A stretch of 64,000 bases of DNA from Spirosoma profusum (GTDB lineage Bacteria > Bacteroidota > Bacteroidia > Cytophagales > Spirosomataceae): NCBI RefSeq assembly GCF_014699005.1, contig NZ_JACWZY010000004.1, positions 186,001-250,000 of the forward strand, in the 5' to 3' direction. Within the stretch, counting starts at the first letter, position 1. Each line of letters starts with the position of its first letter. Below, in pieces: positions 27,471 to 36,333 of this stretch. The translations under genes were made by a program, and so were the position numbers. Below the pieces are notes generated by a model, which was given only the letters and a program-made list of their open reading frames with translations, was not told the origin of the DNA and did not search any database.

Positions 27471-28457
27471 TTACGCCATTACCAACCCTTCTTTATTGTA
27501 TTTATTTCGGTATTCAATGGGCGACAAGCCAGTAATTTTTTTGAATGTCGTTCTAAATGCTTTATTATCAGTGTAACCAACATCGTACATTACTTCATTG
27601 ATATTTTTCCGATTGGTTTCAAAGCTTTTTTTAGCCACTTCCACTTTCACGCGCTGTATATATTCAACTACCGTATTGGCAGTTGCTTTTTTAAAGCGAC
27701 GTTCCAGATTTCGGCGACCGAGTGCCAGCATATCGGCCAGCTGATCAACCGATATTCTATCCTGAAAATTCGCTTCAATAAATTCCTGCGCTTTTTTCAC
27801 GGGTTCATCTTCGTGTTCCTTCTGGCCCTGGAAAATAATGAACGGCGATTGACTATGCCGATCAATATCAATCATAAACGCTTTCGCGATAATAATCGCG
27901 ACGTCGCGACCGGCAAATTTTTCTATCAGATATAAAATTAAATTCAGATAGGAATAGGCTCCACCACTTGTATAAATTCCATCCTCTTCGGTCATTATTT
28001 TATCATCGACCAGATTTACATCAGGAAAAATGCTCCTGAATTCACTGGCCATCCGCCAGTGCGTAGCACATTGTTTTCCCTTTAATAATCCCGTCGAAGC
28101 CAACAAAAAAGCACCTATGCAAAAACTGGCCACTTCTGCGCCATTCTTGTAATGTTGAACGATCCAGGGAATAAATTTTCGATTTTGTGCCAATGTATTT
28201 GAATGTTCTCCGTGAATAGCCGGAATCACAATAAGATCTGTCTTTTTAATATCCTGAATTAGTGCATCGGGCGTTACAGAAAATAATCCATTTTGCTGCT
28301 TAATTTTTTTGGAAATTCCGACCAGCTGAATTGAGAACAAGGGAGGTTTCCCCATACTCATCAGGAGTTTATTTACTTCGGAAAAAATCTGGTGCGTTCC
28401 TTCAATATTCGTGAGGCTGGTATGCCCGATGGGAGTAAGAATAGATACATGTTTCAT
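27471..28457 (-). CDS. GlxA-family regulator (DJ-1/PfpI-like domain plus AraC HTH)
   Basis: 328 residues. The N-terminal DJ-1/PfpI-like domain spans about 1-190 and includes the nucleophile-elbow-like ASFCIGAFLLASTGLLKGK with Cys. The C-terminal AraC/XylS domain carries two HTH units: RISVDQLADMLALGRRNLERRFKKAT and NINEVMYDVGYTDNKAFRTTFKKITG. Such proteins activate or repress catabolic and stress genes; the DJ-1-like part binds a ligand rather than acting as a protease. The divergent VOC gene starts 184 nt away and is the most obvious candidate target. Confidence 0.9.
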   Translation of the reverse strand: MKHVSILTPIGHTSLTNIEGTHQIFSEVNKLLMSMGKPPLFSIQLVGISKKIKQQNGLFSVTPDALIQDIKKTDLIVIPAIHGEHSNTLAQNRKFIPWIVQHYKNGAEVASFCIGAFLLASTGLLKGKQCATHWRMASEFRSIFPDVNLVDDKIMTEEDGIYTSGGAYSYLNLILYLIEKFAGRDVAIIIAKAFMIDIDRHSQSPFIIFQGQKEHEDEPVKKAQEFIEANFQDRISVDQLADMLALGRRNLERRFKKATANTVVEYIQRVKVEVAKKSFETNRKNINEVMYDVGYTDNKAFRTTFKKITGLSPIEYRNKYNKEGLVMA

Positions 28458-28641
28458 GGGTTAAAAATAACAAAATATGCTGTCGGAATCAACCCTGATT
28501 TTGGCGGATTTGCCCTTATTTTAGTCTGTGGACTAAGTTATTTTTGCATCGGTGAATAGCCTGATTTTTTGCTTCATTATCAACGAATGTAGTATTAATT
28601 ATTGCCCATAAATAAAAAACAACTATACTAAAACACGTACC

Positions 28642-29055
28642 ATGACACAAATCAATCCTTACCTAAACTTCAATGGAAACTGCCGCGAAGCCATGACCTT
28701 TTATCAGCAATGTCTGGGTGGTAAATTAAGCCTCCAGACTGTTGGGCACTCGGCAATGGCGGCTCAGGTACTGACTGAACCGAAAGAGTGCATTTTGCAC
28801 GCCAGCCTGACGAGAGGTGATTTGCTTCTGATGGCATCGGATATGATTGGCCCAAGCCTGGTGAAAGGCAATTCCGTTACGTTAACCATCAATTTCAGCA
28901 GCGAAACCGAAATAAAACAGACATTCGCCAATCTGGCCAACGGTGGTCAGGTTATCGAGCCGCTTACAGATATGTCCTGGGGTGCCCTATTTGGTACGTT
29001 GACTGATAAATTCGGTATAAGCTGGATGTTCAACTACGATAAAAACCAGATGTAA
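28642..29055 (+). CDS. VOC-superfamily (glyoxalase/PhnB-like) protein
   Basis: 137 residues forming two beta-alpha-beta-beta-beta modules: INPYLNFNGNCREAMTFYQQCLGG and VTLTINFSSETEIKQTFANLANGG, ending SWGALFGTLTDKFGISWMFNYD. This is the PhnB/3-demethylubiquinone-methyltransferase-like VOC subfamily. Metal ligands typical of glyoxalase I are not evident, so enzymatic activity is uncertain. It is divergent from the GlxA-type regulator and followed by a long inverted repeat. Confidence 0.85.
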   Translation: MTQINPYLNFNGNCREAMTFYQQCLGGKLSLQTVGHSAMAAQVLTEPKECILHASLTRGDLLLMASDMIGPSLVKGNSVTLTINFSSETEIKQTFANLANGGQVIEPLTDMSWGALFGTLTDKFGISWMFNYDKNQM

Positions 29056-29092
29056 TACCTAACAACGACGTAAACAATAGATTAATTAATGT

Positions 29093-29201
29093 ATTGCTGA
29101 CGCGTGAGGCTTCGACAGGCTCAGCCTGACAAGCAAGCTTGAGTCAACACATTCAAGTAGACTATCAGGCTGAGCCTGTCGAAGCCTCACGCGTCAGCAA
29201 T
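29093..29201. repeat. Long inverted repeat, CTTCGACAGGCTCAG family
   Basis: Two 39-nt arms (29093-29131 and 29163-29201) differ at a single position and enclose a 31-nt loop. The arm core GAGGCTTCGACAGGCTCAGC is a word I have seen dispersed in other bacterial genomes. It fills most of the gap between convergent genes and may terminate both. Confidence 0.88.
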
Positions 29202-29245
29202 CTACTTTCATTAGTCACATTAACAAAGCGCTGGCTACATCTGGC

Positions 29246-30145
29246 TCAAGCTGACTCACCGCCTTCTTTTTTACTTGCCCGATTCGCTTGTTTAATGGTT
29301 TGCTCAACTGCGTCCCATTGCTCTGACGTAACGCTTTCCAGGTGACTGAATTCGCCTGCCATTAGTACCTCGCCCCCGTCAATTGTGATGGTTTCACCGG
29401 TGATAAATCCCGAATAATCAGAAAGAAGAAAAGCCGCCAGATTTGCAAGTTCGCCATGTTCGCCCACACGCTTGAGCGGGATGCGACTAACCGGATCCAT
29501 GAGCTTTATTAGCGGTTCGGGAAAGAGCCGATCCCAGGCCCCCTTCGTCGGAAACGGGCCGGGTGCAATTGCGTTGAGCCGAATACCGTATTTGCCCCAC
29601 TCGCCCGCCAGCGATTTCGTCATAATCAACGCCCCGCCTTTAGCAACGGCCGACGGCACTACGTAGCCAGAACCCGTAGTCGCATACGTAGTAGAAATGT
29701 TCAGTACTGTACCCGGAATTTTATTTTCAATCCAGTATTTACCGACCGCCAGCGTAAAGTAATACGTTCCTCGCAGCACAATATCTACGATGGTATCAAA
29801 CGCCTTGTACGACAAGCGCTCGGTTGGGCTGATGAAATTACCCGCTGAGTTATTCAGAAGCCCGTCAATACGTCCGAAACGATCGATGGTCTGCGCAATA
29901 ACGGCTTCAATCTCTTCCGGCTTTCGCACGTCGCAGGGAACAGCCAGTACCTGTCCACCCGTTTCATCCATCAACTCCTTTGCTGTAGCTTCAATAACAG
30001 CCAACCGACGACTACAAATCGTTACGTTTGCCCCAAGTTCCAGCAGGTATCGGCTGATGGATTTCCCAAGGCCCGTTCCGCCCCCGGTTACAATAATGGT
30101 TTTTCCTTTCAGCGCATCATCGCGCAACATTCCGGTAGCGTTCAT
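29246..30145 (-). CDS. SDR-family 2,4-dienoyl-CoA reductase-like enzyme
   Basis: Started at the ATG at 30145 (MNATGMLRDDALKG), 299 residues; the longer frame runs into an intergenic repeat. The dinucleotide-binding motif TGGGTGLG is at 20-27 and NNSAGN at 98-103. The classical YxxxK is absent. Instead Tyr154, Ser165 and Lys169 have the spacing 11 and 4 that I recall for Tyr199/Ser210/Lys214 of human mitochondrial 2,4-dienoyl-CoA reductase. The enzyme would reduce 2,4-dienoyl-CoA with NADPH during degradation of unsaturated fatty acids. The next gene upstream encodes a dienoyl-CoA isomerase-like crotonase, supporting this role. Confidence 0.8.
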   Translation of the reverse strand: MNATGMLRDDALKGKTIIVTGGGTGLGKSISRYLLELGANVTICSRRLAVIEATAKELMDETGGQVLAVPCDVRKPEEIEAVIAQTIDRFGRIDGLLNNSAGNFISPTERLSYKAFDTIVDIVLRGTYYFTLAVGKYWIENKIPGTVLNISTTYATTGSGYVVPSAVAKGGALIMTKSLAGEWGKYGIRLNAIAPGPFPTKGAWDRLFPEPLIKLMDPVSRIPLKRVGEHGELANLAAFLLSDYSGFITGETITIDGGEVLMAGEFSHLESVTSEQWDAVEQTIKQANRASKKEGGESA

Positions 30146-30148
30146 AAT

Positions 30149-30235
30149 TAAAGAGTGAAAGAATGAAAGAGCGAAAGAGTGAATTTTTCGAGAACAACGC
30201 TCATTCACTTTTTCGCTCTTTCATTCTTTAATTTA
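30149..30235. repeat. GAGTGAAAGAGCGAAAG hairpin
   Basis: A left arm of about 34 nt (GAGTGAAAGAATGAAAGAGC...) and a right arm ending at 30234 pair with few mismatches around cgagaacaacgctca. It occupies the whole gap between the crotonase stop and the reductase start, inside a presumed two-gene operon, and uses the vocabulary of the hairpins at 15181, 15760 and 59422. Confidence 0.75.
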
Positions 30236-31072
30236 ATAACCTCGATCTGACTTCTTGTTGAATTCGGCTTTGCGTTTTTCGAGTGTGGCCTGCATGGCTT
30301 CCGAGAAATCGTCGGACTGGAGTTGGCTTGAGTTCCAGACTGCTACGTATTGCAGGCCATCTTCGATGGATTTGTTCAGACTGTAGTTGAGCACTCGTTT
30401 GGCGCCCTGTACGGCTGTTGCGGGATTGTCGGCAATCTGACGGGCCAACGTAGCAGCAGCTTCGAAGAGTTGATCGGGCGTATCGTAGACATGGTTAACC
30501 AGACCGATACGTTCGGCAAAAGCGGAATCGTAATCAGCTCCCGTAAAAGCCATCTCACGTGTAAATCCCTGACCAATAATGTGTGGAAGGAACTGAAGGC
30601 CGCCAATGTCTGGTGTAATGGCCAGTTTCGCTTCGCGCAGACTAAACTTGGCTTCACGCGAACAAAGCCGAATATCGGCCGCAGCAATCATGTTTAGCCC
30701 GCCCCCGACGCACCAGCCATGCACGGCGGCAATGATTGGCTTGGGGGATTCGTGCATTTTCTGAAAACCTGACTGCATCTGGCGAATCTGCGCCATTAAT
30801 TCGACCCGGGTATGCGCCAGCACCGTACCAGTGGTCATGCTACTCAGACGAGGCATCATCTGTGCTACGTGCAGTCCATAGCTGAAGTGGTCGCCACTGC
30901 CCCGGAAAATAACACAGCGGACATCGGACATTCGGTTGATTTCGTCCATGGCCAGCGGAATTTCTTCCCAGAACTCCGGCCCCATGGCATTGCCTTTGCC
31001 CGGTCCCAGCAACGTAACGGTCAGTACGCCCTGGTCGGTGGTGAATTCTAGCGATTGATACGCTTGCTTCAT
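30233..31072 (-). CDS. Crotonase-family enoyl-CoA hydratase/dienoyl-CoA isomerase (ECH1-like)
   Basis: Started at the ATG at 31072 (MKQAYQSLEF), 279 residues; an ATG six codons upstream (31090) is also possible. The oxyanion-hole segments are FSYGLHV (63-69) and AAVHGWCVGGGLN (115-127). Glu147 (SLREAKL) and Asp155 (ITPDIGGLQ) match in spacing the catalytic Glu196/Asp204 of mammalian delta3,5-delta2,4-dienoyl-CoA isomerase. The third acidic residue, Asp176 there, is Asn127 here. It is upstream of, and probably co-transcribed with, the 2,4-dienoyl-CoA reductase-like gene. The pair fits auxiliary beta-oxidation of unsaturated fatty acids. Plain enoyl-CoA hydratase activity is the alternative. 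Confidence 0.8.
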   Translation of the reverse strand: MKQAYQSLEFTTDQGVLTVTLLGPGKGNAMGPEFWEEIPLAMDEINRMSDVRCVIFRGSGDHFSYGLHVAQMMPRLSSMTTGTVLAHTRVELMAQIRQMQSGFQKMHESPKPIIAAVHGWCVGGGLNMIAAADIRLCSREAKFSLREAKLAITPDIGGLQFLPHIIGQGFTREMAFTGADYDSAFAERIGLVNHVYDTPDQLFEAAATLARQIADNPATAVQGAKRVLNYSLNKSIEDGLQYVAVWNSSQLQSDDFSEAMQATLEKRKAEFNKKSDRGY

Positions 31073-31153
31073 AACGTAGTATGCTTGCATACGGTTTGGC
31101 GTAAAGGTAGCAGAATTACCAAATACGATGCAACAGTACTACGTCCGTGTTAC

Positions 31154-32662
31154 TTAACCCACAATTCTAACTTTATATGGTCCCGTAAATTTCAATTTAC
31201 CATTCAGCTTGATATTTTTCACCATAATATTCTGCCCGACCGTGATGGTATGACCAGCATTCACTTTTACGTATTCGTTCGCAAAAGGCATCCGGCCAAC
31301 CGTCCAGGTGGAACGATCCTGCCAGTTGCCTGAAGTGACAGTTTCAACGGTATCGGAGAAGAGAGAAACTGTGGGGAATTCGTGGAAGAGTAGTGAATTG
31401 GTGGTTGTGCGGTTGGTGCCGAACCAGTCGTTCAATATATCGGTATACACTCGCCGAAAATCGATTTGCATTGGGATTTCCTTGTTACCGTTCGTACCCG
31501 GTAAAGTGGCCAGATCAGGATTCTGTCCGATAGTGCGGTGTTTTACACTACTCCCAAACACAAACATAGGAGCGGCAGTCCCGTGATCGGTGCCTTTCGA
31601 GTTGTTGGAGTTGGCTCGGCGACCAAACTCCGAAAAAGTCATGCCTACCACTCGATCTTCCTTGCCCATGAGATTTAAATCCTGCTGAAAAGCGGCAATA
31701 GCATCCGAGAGTTTCCCAAGCAGTAAAGCGTGTGCGCCAATTGTTACGTCGGTATCGACCTGAGTTGAGTGCGTATCGAAACCACTGAGTGACACAAAAT
31801 AAATTTTCGTATTCAACCCACCATCAATAAGGCGGGCCACAATTTTAAGTTGGTCGGCCAGGTAGTTTTTATCAGCGGCAGGCGGGTATGTGGCCCGGTT
31901 CACACCGATACCGGCAGCGTCTTTGATTTCCTTAGCATAGCCTACTGACAGCGCCTGTTGCCGCCGGATGTACGCAATCAGTTCACCAGCCTCACAGCAC
32001 GGCAAATCGGCGGGTGGGGTATTATTATTTGGCCCACCAACAAGTTGATAAAAACTATTCGGGTCGCTAAGGGCTATACCCATCGATTGTTGGCTACCCA
32101 GCAGTGTTGTTGATGTCAGATACCCGATTTGAATGGCCAGTGGGTCTTTCATCTGGGTGTTGGGGTATCCTACCGGATAACCTGGAAAGCGGTTCTCCAG
32201 GTACCGACCAGCCCAACCCGAATCCGATGTCTGGTTAGCATCGACGGCGGTCATCCAAATGTCGGTGGCCCGGTAATGCGACTGGTCGGGGTTAGGGTAC
32301 GAAACCGAATGGACAATTGACAACTTCCCATTGTTGTACAGATTCTTAAGCCCAGTCATAGCCGGATGCAGGCCCGTAGCCGCATTCCCGTCTAAAGTCA
32401 GCACGGAGTTTTGCGGGATAGCAATATTGCTACGTAACCCGTTATACAATGAATACTGGTCGAGTGGAATTACGGTGTTGAGGCCATCGTTACCGCCGTT
32501 CAGATAAATAATGACCAGTGCCCGATCGCTGGCGAGGGCGGTGGTTCCCAACAAAGACTGCACCAGTGCAGACTGCCCCGACATGGCTTTCAGCCCAAAT
32601 CCATTCAGCATTACTGGCAATACCGATGCCGAAGCAGCCGCTAAAAAGTCTCTACGTTTCAT
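31154..32662 (-). CDS. DUF1501 protein with Tat signal and C-terminal G8-like segment
   Basis: 502 residues. The N-terminus MKRRDFLAAASASVLPVML has a twin-arginine type signal. The DUF1501 body belongs to the alkaline phosphatase/sulfatase-like superfamily by family knowledge, with LVIIYLNGGNDGLNTVIPLDQY, HSVSYPNPDQSHYRATDIWM, VSLSGFDTHSTQ and a GMTFSEFGRRANSNNSKGTDHG motif rich in metal-ligand-type residues. The last 65 residues (SGNWQDRSTWTVGRMP, NAGHTITVGQNI) resemble the G8-like beta repeats of Bacteroidota surface proteins. It lies 21 nt downstream of a DUF1800 gene, the typical companion. Activity is not known. Confidence 0.85.
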   Translation of the reverse strand: MKRRDFLAAASASVLPVMLNGFGLKAMSGQSALVQSLLGTTALASDRALVIIYLNGGNDGLNTVIPLDQYSLYNGLRSNIAIPQNSVLTLDGNAATGLHPAMTGLKNLYNNGKLSIVHSVSYPNPDQSHYRATDIWMTAVDANQTSDSGWAGRYLENRFPGYPVGYPNTQMKDPLAIQIGYLTSTTLLGSQQSMGIALSDPNSFYQLVGGPNNNTPPADLPCCEAGELIAYIRRQQALSVGYAKEIKDAAGIGVNRATYPPAADKNYLADQLKIVARLIDGGLNTKIYFVSLSGFDTHSTQVDTDVTIGAHALLLGKLSDAIAAFQQDLNLMGKEDRVVGMTFSEFGRRANSNNSKGTDHGTAAPMFVFGSSVKHRTIGQNPDLATLPGTNGNKEIPMQIDFRRVYTDILNDWFGTNRTTTNSLLFHEFPTVSLFSDTVETVTSGNWQDRSTWTVGRMPFANEYVKVNAGHTITVGQNIMVKNIKLNGKLKFTGPYKVRIVG

Positions 32663-32683
32663 AAGTCAAGGACTCATTCACAA

Positions 32684-34321
32684 TTAAAACAGGTGATACT
32701 CTGCCATGCGTAGCATGTATTTCATTAGATTTTGGAAACGGTATAGCACTGCATTTTTGTAGTCTTCATTCGTGGGCGTTTTACGATAGCGATTCCATTC
32801 AAATTGCCAGGAAGAGCACTGAAGACCGTTCATCATGATGGTATTGATCAGAAAATCTTTCTGCGATTGAAACAGATCGGTCGCAAACAGATTATTGGCA
32901 AACGAATCCAGCACCTGCGTACAGGAAATAGAAGGTGTATTGGTCGTATCAGAAAAATTGGGCTGTAATGCGGTAACCCACGCCACCAAATCTATACCCA
33001 TTTTATAACCGGGTTTCACCTGAAGCCAACGCCAAATATACGCATCCGTGTAATCGCTACGTAGTGCAATGGTAGTCGTATTCATCCAGATTCGTGTATA
33101 ACCCGTCTGATAATACGGTTCGTAACCAAACACCGATGGCTGGTCGATGAGTGCCATCTGCAAATCACGCATCCGCCAGAACATGAAATCGAAATACATC
33201 TTAAAAGCGGCATAATCAGTAGTCATGTCAGGAACTGGCTGGTTGAAAAACCGCATCGCTCCCACCGCCAGATCCGCCGGTGATTTAACCATCGAACCAA
33301 TGTTGGACGTATCAAAGAAAATCTGGCTGGTAAGCAGTTTGACGATGACGGGTCGGATGGCAAAATTGTTGGTCGGGCTGGCAAAGAAATTAGCCAGGGG
33401 AATGATGACGTTATCTTCGATGGTCTGGTCGACGTTGGGATTAACGTACCATCGATACAGTTTGCGGCAGATGAAGCGGGGGCACTGCGGATGATTCAGC
33501 AGCATGGTCACCAGATCGGTCAATTCCTCATCGCCCGCCGTAGATGTTGTGCGGCCAGTTATTTTGTTGTTTGGAGGAGAGCCATAATTTGCCGAAAACT
33601 GCTTATCGGTCTTGTCATGCTTGCTGATGTAGAACGTAGTACCAATCGATTGAGAGCCCTGGACCCAATAATTGTTGTATTTCCAGCCAGTTAGCACACG
33701 GGCAGCAGCTTTTACATCATCTTCCGTATAATTTTTGTTACCCGCAAAGTCGAAAGCACCCACCGTAAATAACTCCTGAAGCTCCCGCGCGTAGTTTTCA
33801 TTCGGCTTACCTACCTCATTCTCATTGCCATTGAGGTAACGTAACATGGCTGGGTCCTTACTGATTTGCGTTACCAGCGTGCGGAAATTCCCCAGCGCGT
33901 TATTACGTAGCAGCAACAGATATTGGTTCACGAATCGGTAGTCGTCGACAACTTCGCGGGTTGTGACGAAGTGATTCTGCCAGAAAAGAGTCAGTTTATC
34001 AAGCAAACTGGGCGGAGCCGTCTGGGAAGTCATCAGCCCTAGCCACCAATAGCGCAGATAATGACCGAAATCGAAATTACGATCACCATTGAACGCCTTA
34101 TCCAGATACGTCTGACCCGCCGTTGGTTTGGTACTGTCGAGGTCAACCGGTGGAGGGGGTGAGTAGTTGGCGTTGTTGATAAGCTGCTGAACAGCCACAT
34201 CGGCCGTCAGTCCGGTAAAGTTGGCAATTTCGGTTTGCGTTGGACCAAACGTAGCGCGACGCAGGAGGTGAGCGGCTGTTTTAGCCGTCAAAGGTTGAGT
34301 ATACTGATCCAGGTATGGCAT
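32684..34321 (-). CDS. DUF1800 protein (copy 1)
   Basis: 545 residues. The start MPYLDQYTQPLTAKTAAHLLRR leads straight into the conserved LLRRATFGPTQ motif. Other family motifs are KLTLFWQNHFVTTREV, DPAMLRYLNGNENEVGKPNENYARELQELFTVG, NYTEDDVKAAARVLTGW and HPQCPRFICRKLYRWYVNP. No signal peptide is present although the DUF1501 partner has a Tat signal. The gene is between its paralogue (34548-36194) and DUF1501 in one transcription unit. DUF1800 function is not established. Confidence 0.88.
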   Translation of the reverse strand: MPYLDQYTQPLTAKTAAHLLRRATFGPTQTEIANFTGLTADVAVQQLINNANYSPPPPVDLDSTKPTAGQTYLDKAFNGDRNFDFGHYLRYWWLGLMTSQTAPPSLLDKLTLFWQNHFVTTREVVDDYRFVNQYLLLLRNNALGNFRTLVTQISKDPAMLRYLNGNENEVGKPNENYARELQELFTVGAFDFAGNKNYTEDDVKAAARVLTGWKYNNYWVQGSQSIGTTFYISKHDKTDKQFSANYGSPPNNKITGRTTSTAGDEELTDLVTMLLNHPQCPRFICRKLYRWYVNPNVDQTIEDNVIIPLANFFASPTNNFAIRPVIVKLLTSQIFFDTSNIGSMVKSPADLAVGAMRFFNQPVPDMTTDYAAFKMYFDFMFWRMRDLQMALIDQPSVFGYEPYYQTGYTRIWMNTTTIALRSDYTDAYIWRWLQVKPGYKMGIDLVAWVTALQPNFSDTTNTPSISCTQVLDSFANNLFATDLFQSQKDFLINTIMMNGLQCSSWQFEWNRYRKTPTNEDYKNAVLYRFQNLMKYMLRMAEYHLF

Positions 34322-34488
34322 TAATCAGTACGTTACGTTAGATAAAGCTGATTCGATACTAAGTTACTTCCGGGGAGGTACCGTTTAATCAATAAAACTA
34401 CATTAAAAAAACTATCTATGCCAACATTAAATCTATTTTAATAAAAAAAAGTTTACGATTATTCAAATTTGTAAACAAATAATCCAGA

Positions 34489-34537
34489 GCAGAGGAGTAA
34501 GGTGACACAATTTTATCTCGTGTCCTTACCCCTCTGC
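34489..34537 (-). terminator. Hairpin terminator after DUF1800 copy 2
   Basis: GCAGAGGAGTAAGGTGACAC (34489-34508) and GTGTCCTTACCCCTCTGC (34520-34537) pair with small imperfections around an 11-nt AT-rich loop, just downstream of the gene ending at 34548. No strong T tract follows on the minus strand, so it may be a weak terminator or processing site. Confidence 0.5.
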
Positions 34538-34547
34538 CCTATGCTTC

Positions 34548-36194
34548 TTAGCAGATATGAAACTCAGCCATACGTAGTATGAACTTCACCAGTTTCTGCA
34601 TACGATCCAGAACCGCGTAGCGATAACCACCGTTGGTTGGCTCAGACCGATACGCATTCCATTCGAAATTCCAGGAGGTTCTCGGCAACCCACCCATCAT
34701 AATTGTGTCAATCAGGAAATCAACCTGCGTTGTGAATAATTCGACGGCAAAAAGATTTTTGATGAACGTATTGACAATCACCGTACACGTAACGGCAGGC
34801 GTAACAGGTACATCGGAGAAATCGCCGGTGGGTGAAGCAGCTCGCTGTAGCTGCGTAGCCCACGCCACTACGTCGATACCCATCTGGTACGTCGGGCTAA
34901 CCATAAGGAAAGGTTCTGCGTAGGCGTCGGTATATTGATAGCGATAACCGATTGTTGTTGTATTTATCCAGACTCGGGAGAAACCAGTCTGATAATAAGG
35001 CTCATAGCCAAACACCGACGGCTGGTCCATGAGGGGCTGAAGCATATCCTGCATTCGGTAATACAGGAAATCGCCATAGATTTTGAAAGCCGCATAGTCA
35101 GTCGGTAAAGTGGGCACCGGCTGGTTGAAAAACCGCATCATGCCTACCGCCAGATCGACCGGTGCCTTAACCATGGAGCCAATCGTTGCATTATCAAAGA
35201 AAATCTGGCTGGTGAGCAGCTTGACAATGACGGGTTGGATAGCAAAGTTGTTGGTCGGGCTGGCAAAGAAATTGGCCAGGGGGATGATGACATTATCTTC
35301 GATGGTCTGGTCGACGTTGGGGTTAACGTACCACCGATATAATTTGCGGCAGATGAAGCGAGCGCACTGCGGATGATTCAGCAACATGTCAACCAGATCG
35401 GCCAGTTCATCATCGCCCGCCGTCGCTGTCGAGCGACCTGTTATGATCGTATTTCCGTAATGACTCGAAAACGTTTTGTTAGTTGTATCGTGTTTGTCGA
35501 GCGCAAAGTGGGTAGTGAATTCCGTTGAACCGTCTTCTTCAAAATTGGTATACTGCCAGCCGGTGAGCACGCGGGCAGCGGCCTTTACGTCGTCTTCGGT
35601 ATAGTTTTTATTACCCGCAAAGTCAATTACGCCTACCGTAAGTAACTCCTGCAACTCACGGCCATAATTCTCATTCGGTGAACCAACAACATTCTCATTA
35701 CCATTGAGGTAACGTAGCATAGCCGGGTCTTTCGTTATCTCAATAACCAGCGTGCGAAAGTTCGTAAGGGCGCCGTTACGTAGTAAAAGCAGGTATTGAT
35801 GCAGGAATCGATAATCGCCGACCCCTTCGCGTGTGGTAACGAAGTGGTTCTGCCAAAATAGGGTAAGCTTATCGAGCAAACTGGGCGGAGCCGTCTGGGA
35901 AGCCATCAACCCCAGCCACCAGCAACGTAGGTAATGACCAAGCTCAAAATTACGGCCGTGGTCGAAGGGTTTATCCATGTAGGTCTCCCCCGCCCCAGGC
36001 TGATTACTGTCGAGATCGATGGGCGGTGGGGGTGAATAATTGGCGTTACTAATCAGCAACTGAACAGCCGCAGCGGCCGTCATCCCGGTGAAGTTGGTGA
36101 TTTCGGTTTGGGTGGGTCCAAACGTAGCCCGACGCAGGAGATGCGCGGCTGTTCTAGCCGTCAATACAGATGTATACGGTTCTAAGTAAGCCAT
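34548..36194 (-). CDS. DUF1800 protein (copy 2)
   Basis: Started at the ATG at 36194 (MAYLEPYTSVLTARTAAHL), 548 residues, by alignment with copy 1; the frame continues 64 codons upstream but that extension is antisense to the next gene and has no family character. It shares LLRRATFGPTQTEI, KLTLFWQNHFVTTREG, DPAMLRYLNGNENVVGSPNENYGRELQELLTVG and HPQCARFICRKLYRWYVNP with copy 1. A block of about 180 bases (from 33361 in copy 1, 35254 in copy 2) differs at roughly one position in ten. This shows tandem duplication. No export signal is seen. Function unknown. Confidence 0.88.
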   Translation of the reverse strand: MAYLEPYTSVLTARTAAHLLRRATFGPTQTEITNFTGMTAAAAVQLLISNANYSPPPPIDLDSNQPGAGETYMDKPFDHGRNFELGHYLRCWWLGLMASQTAPPSLLDKLTLFWQNHFVTTREGVGDYRFLHQYLLLLRNGALTNFRTLVIEITKDPAMLRYLNGNENVVGSPNENYGRELQELLTVGVIDFAGNKNYTEDDVKAAARVLTGWQYTNFEEDGSTEFTTHFALDKHDTTNKTFSSHYGNTIITGRSTATAGDDELADLVDMLLNHPQCARFICRKLYRWYVNPNVDQTIEDNVIIPLANFFASPTNNFAIQPVIVKLLTSQIFFDNATIGSMVKAPVDLAVGMMRFFNQPVPTLPTDYAAFKIYGDFLYYRMQDMLQPLMDQPSVFGYEPYYQTGFSRVWINTTTIGYRYQYTDAYAEPFLMVSPTYQMGIDVVAWATQLQRAASPTGDFSDVPVTPAVTCTVIVNTFIKNLFAVELFTTQVDFLIDTIMMGGLPRTSWNFEWNAYRSEPTNGGYRYAVLDRMQKLVKFILRMAEFHIC

Positions 36195-36333
36195 TAACAG
36201 GTAGTTTACCCCAAAAATAGTAAGAAATATGGCCTCTACAGACAATTCTGAGCCCTCACTGCCAAAATAACCGGGAGAAACCCTGAACTTGGGATGCCAA
36301 AAAATGCGCCGTTCATGCGGCAGTATACCGTCT

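Noticed and set aside
31154-32662. Type IX secretion C-terminal sorting domain on the DUF1501 protein
   Set aside because: The C-terminal 65 residues look like G8-type beta repeats ending in GPYKVRIVG, without the usual sorting-domain motifs.
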